Positions 37,314 through 48,399 of a stretch of 64,000 nucleotides of DNA are shown here, piece after piece. The notes under the pieces are model-generated. The model was not told the origin of the DNA. It worked only from the letters and a program-made list of their open reading frames with translations, and did no database searches. The DNA lies in NCBI GenBank assembly GCA_035578905.1, contig JAQJVL010000704.1, positions 248,001 through 312,000 of the forward strand, read 5' to 3'. The first letter of the stretch is position 1; each line of letters begins with the position of its first letter. Origin of the DNA: Stictocephala bisonia (Eukaryota; Arthropoda; Insecta; Hemiptera; Membracidae). The translations under genes and the position numbers were made by a program.

Positions 37314-39888
37314 ATGTATTCCCATCTTCCATTAAAAAAGAGAAAAATTATTACGACTGTTCCAATGGAGGTTGATGATGGTGATGAAGATGTAATGAAT
37401 GTTTCTGCCGTAGATCCTGAAAATAGTTTAGAAAATGACGTAATACTGATTAATGATGCAAGAAATAAGAGGGTTAGAATTAGTACAGTTAGAGAATTAA
37501 ATCATTTTGTTGAATTAGAGAAAGCATTCAAAGGAAATTTAAAAACTTTTTATTTAAAAAATAACAATCAATACGCTAAGGATATTTGCATGTTATTAAC
37601 ATTGCATAAAGATGATATGCGATCAATTTTAGTAGATCAAGTTAAAATATTTGGTTCTATCAAATTTAACATGCTAGTTGAATGTACATATGCAAAACCG
37701 CATACACAAGAGCGACAAGATCGAGCATTCAAAACAAAAAACATTGCGTTGTTTAAAGAAAGTGATCATGATGGTATATTACATGCATTATTCTCTAAAA
37801 TATGTAGAGAGGAGTCTGATTATGAAGGTCGAGGTAGTGGTTGGAGTTTGTTATGTGTAGATGGTATAATGATTAGAATTAACAGATTTAGACCATTAGG
37901 GGGAAGTACATTTCTACCACTACCACCTGATATGGAAAATAAAAAAGCCGTTATCAATCCACACAATAATAATGATAATTATTGTTTTAAATGGGCACTT
38001 TTATGTCACTATGTTACAGGAAAGAATAGAAATAGGATAGATTATCGTTATATTGCTATTTGTAATAAACTTAATTTTGATGAGATAGATTTTCCAACAC
38101 CGTTAAAACAAATTAATAAATTTGAAAAAAATAACAATACTGTAAGTGTAAATGTTTATGGTCTAGACGAAAATAACATTGTATATCCCTTAAGGATATC
38201 TGAAAATGAAAGGTCAACTCATATTGATTTGCTTATGATTACAAATGATCAGGGTATTAGTCATTATTGCTATATAACACAATTTAGTAGATTGGTATCA
38301 AGTCAAATTTCAAAACATGAACATAAAGTTACTATATGCAAAAGATGTCTTTCCATATTTAGGGGTAGATTTAAATATAACAAATTAAAAGAACATAAAT
38401 TAATGTGCTGTAATAATAAACCAGCCCGAGCTGTAATGCCTAACGATGATGTAGATGATCCAGTTGTATTGAAATTTAAAAATACTCAAAATATGTTTAA
38501 ATTGCCCGTAGTCATTTACGCTGATTTTGAAAGCTTACTTAAACCAGTTAATGCTCAAGTGTCAAAATATACATATGTTAACAATGTTCATGAACCAATG
38601 AGCTTTTGCGTGTATATTGTGTGCAGTGATTCATTACCACAATTTATAAAAAATGCGCTTCCACAAAACCCATACTTATATAGAGGTTTAAATGCTGCAA
38701 AAAGTTTTATGAATTATGTAGTAGAATTAGCAAACATAGTTGGGGATTGTATTTCAATACATAATTGTGAAATGATACCTTTGACTTTGGAAGAACAGAT
38801 TCGTTTTAAGAATACAAAACAATGTGAAGCATGTCAAAAATCGTTTACTTCTACTCTTAAACCTCATAGAGATCACTGTCATTTAACAGGCCAATTCAGG
38901 TCTGTATTATGTAAACATTGTAATTTAAGGAGGCAGGAACAAAAAAGTATTCCAATTTTTATTTATGGAAGCGCTAATTACGATTCTCACTTTATTGTGA
39001 AACAATTAGGATTTGATAAAAGACGAATTGATGTAATTCCAAACTCAACGGAAAAATACATAACCTTTTCAAAACAAACTAGAAGTGGTGTAAACATAAG
39101 ATTCATCGATACTTATAAAATCATGAACTGTAGTTTAGCCACATTAGTAAATAACTTACCAAATGATAAGTTCATACACATAAAAAGGTTTTTTTTCTAA
39201 TCTAGATTTGCCTTTAGTAACCCGGAAAGGTGTGTATCCTTATGAATACACATCTTCCTGGGAAACGCTAAATGAGACTATATTGCCACCGAAAGAAAGT
39301 TTTAAAAATTCAATTTCAAATTGCGATACATCTGATGAAGATTATGTTCATGCCACTAATGTATGGAATCATTTTCGCATAAACACATTGGGTGAATATA
39401 GTGATCTGTATCTAAAGTTAGACGTTTTGTTGTTGGCAGATGTATTTGAAAACTTCAGAGATTTGTGTTTAAATAGTTATAATTTGGATTGTGCACACTA
39501 TTTAACACTACCAAGTTTCACTTTTGATGCTATGTTAAAGCATACAAAAGTTGAACTTGAACTTCTCAGTGATTATAATATGTACCTATTTATTGAAAAT
39601 GGTATTAGAGGAGGAGTTACTTCGTGTGTTAAGAGACACGCATTAGCCAATAATCCTTATATGGGTAGTATGTACTGTATGATTCTAGTGTTAAAAATAC
39701 TTATTTAATGTATCTAGATTGTAATAATTTATATGGCTGGGCTATGGCTCAACCAATGTCCTTGAATAACTTTACATGGTTCACTGGAAATCAACATACT
39801 TTCAATGTAACAGCCATACCTAATGATTCCGATATTGGTTACATTTTAGAAGTCAATGTTGACTATCCTGCTTCTCTACATAGAATAA
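37314..39888 (+). pseudogene. Protein-primed family B DNA polymerase, frameshifted and truncated
   Basis: The polymerase is split into three frames. The first part (37314-39200, 628 codons) has a Cys/His cluster starting CKRC near residue 342, exonuclease motif I VIYADFESLL at 400-409 (Asp404, Glu406), an endonuclease VII-like zinc insertion (CEAC, HRDHCHLTG, CKHCN) at about 504-537, and an Exo II-like NYDSHFI. The second (open 39184-39708) carries an Exo III-type segment YSDLYLKLDVLLLADVF. The third (about 39675-39893) carries polymerase motif A, YLDCNNLYGWAM. The first break is at an eight-T run at 39189-39196, the second near 39675. The frame is then cut at about 39889 by the gypsy insertion, so polymerase motifs B (KxxxN) and C (DTD) are missing. 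The family copies linear DNA from a protein primer. This copy cannot be active as it stands. The homopolymer break could be a sequencing error; the insertion is not. Confidence 0.9.
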
Positions 39889-41322
39889 TGTAACAATTGT
39901 TAATTGTCTCATTATAATGATTTATTATAATGATTTATTATGAATTATTTTCCCCCTTCACAAGAAAAAAAATTTTTTTTTTTTTTTGAAACCCTATCAT
40001 CATCACATCTCTAAAAGGACATAATATTTTCTAACCTTAACAACCATTTCTTTCAAAGCTAACCTAACCCTTTCCTTTTTCAGATCTCCAAACAAAAGTT
40101 TCTCTCTTAAACTACCATCTTACAAACTACTACAACATTTAAATTTGTTATCACAGTCACTTGAAACTCGGGTCAAGAGCACAAGACCAGTCCATTGTTG
40201 ACAGTCATTGTTGTCCCCAGTCCATTATCCATCGGTAGTAGAATGGGACCGCAAGCTTGTCCCCTCATCAGAACAGCTGACTGCTTGGCCAATCGATAAA
40301 CTAGACCGGTTTGGGTTGACTACGGCCGTCGTCACACTGCATCCTCCAGTCCCCAGCAAGTGTCTCACATAAACAACAGTTAACCAAAAAGGCATTAGAC
40401 AGTGTTGACATACAACGCTCTGTTGCGTGTTCCATGTGATGTAGTGTATATAGATCGGAGAGCCATTCAAAAGAATTGTTTTTTTTTTTTTTTTTATTAT
40501 TTATTTATTTCCCCTTTCAATGAAGTGCTTCAAAATGAGTGCTCAGTGTCGTTCCGTTTGGTGAAAACCAGGAGTTTCGCAGTCCATAAGTGCTTGGATA
40601 CAAAAGAAGAAAGAAAAAAAAGTTGGGTGCGTAAGTCCACTCATATTAAAACAATTCACCAACAAATCAAATTTCAAAATTTTTTTTCCATTTGCTTCTC
40701 CTTTCAGTGTTGTGTTTTGTTTTGTTGTTATTTACAAACAATAGGAACAGGCTGGAAACCGGTATTGGAAATACATTACAATTAAAAAAAAATCATAATT
40801 TTTCAACTTACATCTTGTTCTAGAAGCTCAAAATTCTTTCTTGTACTATTTAACACACTTATAATATAACAAGAATACAAATACAGATTAAATTTCAAAT
40901 ACATAATATTCATGGATAATTAACTACTCAATATAATTTACATAAATAAAATTTGTTTACTCTTTGTTTACTTTTGTCCACCAAGCAATTTATTCGAACA
41001 TAAAAAAATTTCATTAAACTTTAAAAGTAATCACTTTGACAGTCTTAATCTAACAAATTCTAATCTAACAATTTTAATCTAACAATCATCAAATATTTAC
41101 ATGACATAACATTCTTTTGCTGAAAATACATAATTAATATACTAATTTCACTTTTCTGAAACTGAAATACAACATGAGCATTAGTAATCCGTTATTTACA
41201 AACAGACATATAACATGTAAACAAAATTAGTCATTCATTATCAACTTCAATAATCAAATAATACATTTTAAATAAATTTCAAATATATCAAGTAACCTTG
41301 TTTAACCATCTATTTAATTACA

Positions 41323-41324
<2 letters not shown>
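39889..41324 (-). repeat. Probable 3' LTR of the gypsy element
   Basis: On the minus strand the segment would begin TGTGTAATTAA, just after a 30-base A run, and end CAATTGTTACA: the TG...CA pattern of an LTR. It holds no coding frame. With the second LTR unassembled, the ends are inferred from position, the A-rich tract and the terminal dinucleotides. Confidence 0.5.

Positions 41325-41326
<2 letters not shown>

Positions 41327-41356
<30 letters not shown>
41327..41356 (-). repeat. 30-bp homopolymer at the polypurine-tract position
   Basis: Thirty T on the plus strand, read as A on the element's sense strand, directly before the inferred 3' LTR. This is where the polypurine tract that primes plus-strand DNA synthesis should lie. 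Confidence 0.6.
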
Positions 41357-41360
<4 letters not shown>

Positions 41361-41469
41361 CCTGAAAATTATTAATTGCTGAAAACATACATAATTAATT
41401 AAAGTTCATAACCCTTCATACATTACCAACTCATATTTACCATCTTCAAGAATAATCTTATTCACTTCT

Positions 41470-44400
41470 TTAGACCTTGACATCTTTTATGTGCACTCTT
41501 CGCACTTCTTTGGGATTGGACAGCCTCTGCACCAATATGCTCACTGGACTCAGCTGGGCTAGCACCTGGTACGGACCCTCATAGATGCAATGCAGCTTCT
41601 CCTGGAATCCTCGGCTTTGGTCGGACTGCACCCGTGATCTGATGTAGACCTGCTCTCCGATGCGAAGTGGGTTCCCATGTTGTCCATCCGCCTTGTGTTT
41701 GTTGCGATCTCTCATCCTTCGAAGGTTGTCCACTGCTTTCTCGAACTGCTTTAGTCGGTCTTCTTCACTGAGATTCCTCTCCACCAGGTCGTTCAAGCTC
41801 CACTTGTTGGTTAACGGATCGTTTTTGGCGTGGTTAAACATTAATTCAAATCCACTAAATCCAGTGCTCTCACATGTGTTGTTGTTTATGGCTAAATTCA
41901 ATTCACTGATTTCTTTGTCCCATTTATTTTGTTTGTTATGTGCATAGATTTTTAATATGGCTTTCAAATTGCGTAAAAACCTTTCACTTTTGTTACCCTG
42001 GGGCTGATAAGGTATAGTCGTTTTATGAATTATTCCTTTTTTAAAGAAAAATTGTCTTAATTCATTAGCTTGAAAGTAAGACGCGTTATCTGACACTATT
42101 ATTTTAGGCAGTGAGAACAAGCTGAAAATTCGATCATTTAACAATTCTTGAATTTTATTGGATTTAATTTCTTTCATGGGGAATAACCAATTAAATTTTG
42201 TGAAATCATCCACAACTATAAGCAAGTACTTGTTTTGTTTACTACTCCTAGTTAATGGTCCAAATATATCCATGTATAACTTTTCCATAGGCTGCTTCGA
42301 GTAACTTGATACTACAGGTCCTTTTAAATATTTATTTGTACTTTTACATTTTTTACACAATTCACACTTTTGCACTAACTTTTTTATATCTTCATGTAAA
42401 TTAGGCCTATAAAAGTACTGGTTTATTTTTCTAAAAGTGTTAGCTATTCCAGGATGTCCACCATAGGTTGACGTGTGATAATACTCAAACACCATGTTTA
42501 TTAATTCTTGGGGTAAATAAACCCTATCTTTACTTCGATTGTTATATTTATACATTAAAACACCATTTTTCAAAAAATATTTTTCATTGTTAGTTTTGTT
42601 TCTTATACTACATATAATTTTTATAATTTCCGGATCCTTATTCTGATATTCAGATAACTGTACACATGACATAGGAAAGTCAGTTATGTTAGTTATAAAC
42701 AGTCTATTGGAGCTGGAGTTGACAATAACAGGTTCTACAGTGGGTGAACCATCGCTAATCTCTTCCTTATCTACATCCATTGTTTGCACTACCGACTGAT
42801 CATAACAATGAACTAAAATGTCCTCACTTGGAACTTCCTCTTCATTATTGCTAAATATTCTACTTAGATAGTCTGCTAATACATTATCTTTACCCTTAAT
42901 TATTTCTACTTTAAATGGTAAACTCAGAATTATTTCACACCATCTTGCTAGTTTTCCTAATTTTCTACAATGTGTTAGAATCCAAGCTAAGGCACTATTG
43001 TCACACCTCAAAGTGAATGGCTTTACTTCCTAATAACTATAAAATTTCTGTATTGAGGCTGTTACGGCTAAGCATTCCTTATGGTAAATACTCATTACTT
43101 TTTCACTTTGATTTAGTTTTTTGGAATAAAAAGCTACTGGCTTAAGATCGGCTCCCTCATACTGTAACAAACATGCTCCAACTGCATTGTTACTGGCATC
43201 AGTGTGTAGAATAAACTCTTGCTCATAATTAGGTATTTTTAATACTGGTGGATTGCTAATTATTGTTTTTATTTTATCAAAACTTTCCTGACACTTGGAA
43301 TTCCATTCAAATTTAACATTTTTCTTCCTTAATTCATTTAAAGGAGCTGCAAGTTCAGCATAATTTGGAATAAATTTAGCAAAATAACTGGACATTCCTA
43401 TAAATCGACTTACAGCTTTGCTATTGGTAGGGGGTTTGGCACTTAAAATTGAACTGGTGCGCTCAGGATCTATTGTAACTTGATTATGGCTGATTAGATA
43501 TCCTAAAAACTTTATTTCTTTAAATACAAATTTTACTTTTTCTGGGTTAACAGTGAGGTTCCATTTATTGAGTCTTTCAGTAACTTCTTTAATATGTTGT
43601 AAATGTTCATTTAATGTCTTGGAATAAATTATTAAATCGTCCACATAATTAATAACACACTTGAATTTCAGTCCCTCCAGTACTCTATTTAAATAACTGG
43701 ATAACAAAGATGAGCCTAAATGAAGACCAAATGGAATGCGATTGAATTCAAAGCTTTCAAATGGTGTACTAAAACTTGTTATTCTTTTACTTTCTTCCGA
43801 TAATCTAATTTGGTGAAAACAGCTACATAAATCTAAGACTGTAAAATATTTTGCTCCTTCTAGGAAATGGTGAATATCATGCAAGTCACCCAGCGGTGTG
43901 TTTACTTTCTCTATTTTCTTGTTTACTTCTGAATAATTAATAACTAGCCTATATTTGTCTTCACCCTTCGGTACTAAGAATGCAGGGCTATTGTAAGGTG
44001 ATTGACTAGGTCTAATAATATTTTGTTTAAGTAAATCATCTAATATATTTTTCAAAATCTTCATCTTAGCAGGATTAACTGGATATGGTCTAATATTGAC
44101 AGGAGTAGTATCATTCAACTTAATTGTATATTCATAATCTATTCCACTGCCTATTTTATTAGTGTAAACATTTGGATATTTTTCTATTAAATCAACTATT
44201 TCTTCCTTGACTTCACTACAGCCAATATTTACTTGTTTACTAACATTGTTTACATTAATTCTTATGTTAGCTAAACTGTGAATGAATTCGATTTTTACAT
44301 TAGGCTTGAAGTTAAAATAACACTGGTTACTTTTCAAGTCTACTACCAACTCACTTTGTTTAATAAATTGACTCCCAATTATCATAGCATAACTTAATTG

Positions 44401-46047
44401 TTTACTTACTTGGACAAGTATTTTCCAAGTAAATTCATTTATTTTTATTTTTAAATTACACTGCCCCAGTATCTTCATTTCACTTTGACTCGCTGTACGA
44501 CACTTAATATCTGACCTATTCAACTGTAACTTAGGACAACATGCTTTTAATTTGTTAAACGAATCTTCACTAATTACATTAATTGAACTTCCAGTATCAA
44601 TTAATGCTTCCTGTTTCACTTTGTTGTTTACTATAACTTCAATAGTTGGTAAAATGTTTAGACTGTGTTCCATATTATCGGTGTTATTGTTTACACTTGA
44701 GTGAGTCATCTTGTCGTCTGCTGTGTTGTTGTGTATGGGTTTGTTTTTGTTTACATTTTGCTGGATTTCTGGGAGGGGATCGACACGAGATCCGAATTTG
44801 GCCAACTCCCTCCCATAATCTAGTTTTTTTGGCTTCTGTGTTGTAATCTCCTTCTGTGTAAAACTTGTTCCGGGTCTATTGTATTTTACTGGGTTGTATT
44901 GTTTATTGGGTGGTGTGAAAACTTTGTTGTACTGCTGTGTGTGCTTCTGTGTGTTCCTATTTTGATAGCAATCCCTCGCTATGTGGCCATATTTATTACA
45001 TATAAAACATGTTTTTCGATCTTCTACATTGTTTACATTACGGCTAGCGCTATGCTTAGGTGGTAGGTATCCTCTTACCTCTCTACGTTGTACATCGTTG
45101 TAACATACATTTTGTACTTGAATACACATGCTATCTAGGTCTGCATAGCTGGTAGGATTGCCCACAAATACTAATTTAGCTCTAGTTTCTGGATTTAATC
45201 CTAATTTGACAATGTCTACTACTTCTTCTTCGGTGTATCTAGTATTAAGTACCTCACTATAGATTTTCAATTCATTTATATATACTTCTAATGGTTCCCC
45301 AGACTTCTGTGGACGGTTTACCATTGTTTTCTTTAAGTTTTCTCTCAGCCCCATTGGAACGAATTGTTTTAGTATAATAAGATGAGTTTCACTTATAGTG
45401 TCCCTCTCTTCTTTACACTTTATTATTTTACTATACAAAGGACCGTTAGCATATCCCAAGATAATCTCTAAAATCTCACTATCTTTTAACTTTGTTTCAT
45501 TTTTCAAAGCTAACATGTTTTTAATGAATTTGATCAACAAGCTAGCGTTTAACCCATCTGTTACCTCAAATCTATTTAGATACCGCTCTAGGGGATTAGG
45601 TAGGCGAGAATAATTCAACGTAACATTTCGTTGACAGTTGAAATTATCTGCCATTTCTGGAGATGCGACTCCGTTCAAGGGTGCGCTTATCGATTGGCTC
45701 ATTAGAACCGGTTTCTGCATTCCCCTTACTAAGCTTTGTTCAAACTCGTCTTCAATTTCGCCGTTTCTAGTTATCTCCTGCTCTATGTTGTCCTTCTCTG
45801 CTAAATCAATGTTAATTTTCCCTACCATTTCCTTCAAGGAATTTAAATTTTCCTCGAGGGATGACACTTTAGCTAAAGTGGCTTCATTACTTACAAACAA
45901 CCCTTTTAGACCCTTTAATCTTAATTCGTAATGAGCTAACTTAGCTTCAATACGGATTATATCACTTAAACATCTACTTTCCACCACACCCTCAATTCTT
46001 TCTTTCAGATTTTCCAATTTACTTAATAACCAAACCTCTCCCAACAC
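41470..46047 (-). pseudogene. Gypsy gag-pol polyprotein, one in-frame amber stop
   Basis: A single minus-strand frame of 1,526 codons is interrupted only by TAG at 43030-43032; both sides keep the same frame. Gag-like sequence ends in the zinc knuckle CFICNKYGHIARDC (residues 347-360). The aspartic protease has ALIDTGSSINVIS (Asp484), the reverse transcriptase YVDDLIIYS (801-809) and RNase H TDASNNAVGACLL (about 948-960). After the amber, RNase H continues (RCDNSALAW). Integrase follows, with HHCC zinc residues (HTSTYGGH ... CELCKKC) and the catalytic Asp, Asp, Glu in MDIFGPL, VSDNASYF and NKSERFL. A GPY/F-type YEGPYQV lies near the C-terminus, and I see no chromodomain. The presence of only one nonsense codon suggests a recent insertion. 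The first residues fall in the anomalous G-free tract, so the N-terminus is unreliable. Gag and pol appear fused without a frameshift site. Confidence 0.92.
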
Positions 46048-46278
46048 ACACCCATAACCTATCCATTACCCCAACAACACCACCACCAAACCCTACAATC
46101 TAAAAACAACCCACACTACATCATACAAACCACACACAACCCTATAACAACCACCTACAAACAACCTACTCCCTAACCCAATCTATCCACAACACCAAAC
46201 AAACCACAACCCAAAACAAAACCCCATTACATATCACCAATTAACACCTCCCCCAAACAAAAACCCTAAACATAATAC
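46009..46278. other. 270-bp tract without a single G on the plus strand
   Basis: From 46009 to the gap at 46279 every base is A, C or T. The tract includes the apparent start of gypsy gag. The minus (sense) strand therefore contains no C. The change from ordinary sequence is abrupt on the gap side. It may be a gap-edge assembly or read artefact, or a strand-biased C-to-T change. Confidence 0.95.
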
Positions 46279-46401
46279 NNNNNNNNNNNNNNNNNNNNNN
46301 NNNNNNNNNNNNNNNNNNNNNNNNNNNNNNNNNNNNNNNNNNNNNNNNNNNNNNNNNNNNNNNNNNNNNNNNNNNNNNNNNNNNNNNNNNNNNNNNNNNN
46401 N
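46279..46401. other. Assembly gap (123 N)
   Basis: An N run separates the gypsy 5' region from the right end of the Polinton. It must hide at least a 5' LTR and primer-binding site if the gypsy element is complete, so its length is probably understated. Confidence 0.98.
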
Positions 46402-46408
46402 AGTTCAC

Positions 46409-46415
46409 TTTTATA
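46409..46415 (-). promoter_or_regulatory. Inward TATA box at the right end
   Basis: TATAAAA on the minus strand, about 280 bp inside the right terminus and pointing into the element. It mirrors the TATA box of the left end and suggests a second, leftward transcription unit whose genes are now missing or in the gap. Confidence 0.5.
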
Positions 46416-46447
46416 CTGAATTATTGTCTGTTACAATTAAGTAGAAT

Positions 46448-46589
46448 GTCCACGTGCTCGTAGTAAACTCGACCTCCAAGGTTAACACGTGGTGATTATC
46501 AATGAAAGGCGTCGCGGGGGGTCCACGTGCTCGTAGTAAAATCGACCTCCAAGGTTAACACGTGGTGATTATCAATGAAAGGAACTAGT
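46448..46589. repeat. 73-bp subterminal repeat, 2 copies, right end
   Basis: Copies start at 46448 and 46521 with GTCCACGTGCTCGTAGTAAA and contain AACACGTGGTGATTATCAAT. Each unit has two CACGTG palindromes in a CCACGTG...CACGTGG arrangement. The unit is related to, but clearly different from, the 67-bp repeat of the left end. Confidence 0.9.
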
Positions 46590-46695
46590 AAACAATAGTA
46601 AACTTGACCTCTGGGGTCAACACGTGGTGATAAATTTGTAAACAATAAGAGTACAAAGTCCAAGGTTGGGCCGGGACCGGCACTGCTACACTACT
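46584..46695 (-). repeat. Right terminal inverted repeat
   Basis: Reverse complement of 33570-33681 with three substitutions. It ends CTGCTACACTACT. Confidence 0.95.
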
Positions 46696-46701
46696 ACCGT
46701 A
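46696..46701. repeat. Right target-site duplication ACCGTA
   Basis: Identical to the six bases outside the left terminus. It confirms that both ends come from one insertion event. Confidence 0.9.
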
Positions 46702-47996
46702 ACTCACGGTTGAGTGTTATTTTAATTAAATCTATGAAATAATTAAGACTAAACTATGATCAAATTAAAACTAAGGTTTCTAAACCTACATTTAATTACG
46801 CTACGAGGAAATTTCGAAACATTTCCTGTAAACAAATACCTAGAAATTCACTAATTGACAGCAGTGTACAACCACTTTACATGTCATGAACCACAATGTT
46901 AATACCTAGTTTAGGGGAAAACCAACTAGGTTAATTATCAACTGTCAAACTAACCATTGTTTGTCTTATTGGTCTGACAGCTTTCAATCACGCAAAATAT
47001 ATTGTTAAACAACCTAAATTGTAGTATTTATAAGTTTACCAATCATTTAACGTAATTGAACAGAAAATTATACATTCAATTTCTTAATGCTTTACTAAAT
47101 TAAATTAGAAACTAATTTTTTTAGTATTTGTAAAGCATTTGTAAAGTAACTGATTTGTTATTTATATCTTTAACATAAATACTTAAATTAATAATAAAAA
47201 ACCTATAATAATACTACCACTAACTAACTACAATAAGAACAAAAAAGTACACGCACGAAAAGTTAAGCCATCAGAACTAAGAAATTTGAAATTTTCTAAA
47301 TCTATAGAATTAATAATATGTAATAAATTCTTATATTCCTGTTTAATACTAAGTACTATTTATTAATTAAAAACATTATGTTCACTGCAGTTATTTCATA
47401 TTAAGATCATATGTTTACGAGGAATATTTCAAAAATTTTTAATCCCAACATTTTGTTCTGTAATTGTGATTTTTGTAATAAATGTGTCACAAATTAATAA
47501 ACAATTTATTTGTTCTTGCAATAACTATTCTAAATAGTAATTACATAGGCTAATACTGACTATGCACTTTCATTCGTGCACAAGGTGACATAAGAAGTGA
47601 ATTGGAGTTAAATTATACATTTCTATGAATCATTTAACTATTGATTGGTTCCATTAAGTATATTATGTTCTTTTTACTTATCCCTGTATAATATGTGATA
47701 TTTGTTTAGAAAATAGTATATTTGGACATTTTATACGAACATTTTGAACTTATTTAGAATTTTGGATTTAGTTAAAAAAGTGTATTTTGCTGTAATCACA
47801 TAACATTTGTGATCAGTTTAAATTTCAAATTGTTAACTTTGTACTTTGAGGAAATATAGTGAGGCGCATATTTTAATATGAATTGGTTTGACTTCTCTGC
47901 CTTTTATTATGATGCAATAAAAATAGCCACACATACGGAGTTGACGTTTTTCTCCAACTTTTGTTTTAATCCTTATATGAAAAAATGTAATGTGGA

Positions 47997-48029
47997 TTTA
48001 CACAATCCTATACATTTGGATTGTGTAAA
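47997..48029. repeat. Perfect 12-bp hairpin
   Basis: TTTACACAATCC at 47997-48008 pairs exactly with 48018-48029 across a nine-base loop. Confidence 0.8.
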
Positions 48030-48375
48030 GGATTTTATATATAGTGTAAAATATAAGTTTTGATTTTGAAAAGTAACAATCCGAACATGAATTAAACGTG
48101 TAAATGAAAAGTATAAACCATTTGATTACTTATTTTAAACTGCTGCACTTCTTATTCAATTTCAATTTCTCTTACACAGGAGATTTCTTGTGTAACGGAA
48201 CAGGAGATGCTTATCAAATAGTTGAGGTAAATTCATAACCCTCAACGTATAGTAGCACCGAGTTATTATAATATTTATACAAAGGTAAAGATTCTTACTT
48301 GATACAGTGCAATCATTCTTGAGAGAGAGATAACTGAAAAGAAAGTGGCTTCAGAACAAATGTGAACGAACAAAT

Positions 48376-48399
48376 ATCGATGTTAAAATTAACATCGAT
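48376..48399. repeat. Near-perfect palindrome, 11-bp arms
   Basis: ATCGATGTTAA and its reverse complement are separated by two bases. Confidence 0.8.

Larger units (their letters stand above)
39889..46401 (-). mobile_element. Ty3/gypsy LTR retrotransposon inserted in the polymerase gene
   Basis: A minus-strand element with gag zinc knuckle, protease, reverse transcriptase, RNase H and integrase in the gypsy order (integrase after RNase H). Its 3' LTR candidate starts with TGTAACAATTG on the plus strand at 39889, exactly where the polymerase similarity stops. The 5' part (5' LTR, primer-binding site) is not seen. The sequence runs into a G-free tract and the gap at 46279-46401. The target duplication cannot be checked because the far junction is missing. 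Confidence 0.85.
33570..46695 (+). mobile_element. Polinton/Maverick-like DNA transposon with nested gypsy
   Basis: The unit is bounded by 112-bp terminal inverted repeats starting AGTAGTGTAGCAG and a perfect 6-bp duplication ACCGTA. It encodes, left to right, a dUTPase, an unrecognised acidic protein and a family B DNA polymerase of the protein-primed type. Those ends and this polymerase are what is known of Polintons. Integrase, packaging ATPase, protease and capsid genes, expected in a full-length element of about 15-20 kb, are not visible. Only 6.3 kb of left part and 0.3 kb of right part are present. The middle is occupied by a Ty3/gypsy retrotransposon and an assembly gap. The missing genes may be in the gap, may have been deleted, or may never have been part of this subtype. 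Confidence 0.85.

Noticed and set aside
40225..40785. 81- and 127-codon frames in the presumed LTR
   Set aside because: No retroviral or host motif; the plus-strand frame includes a poly-T run and lies inside noncoding LTR-like sequence.
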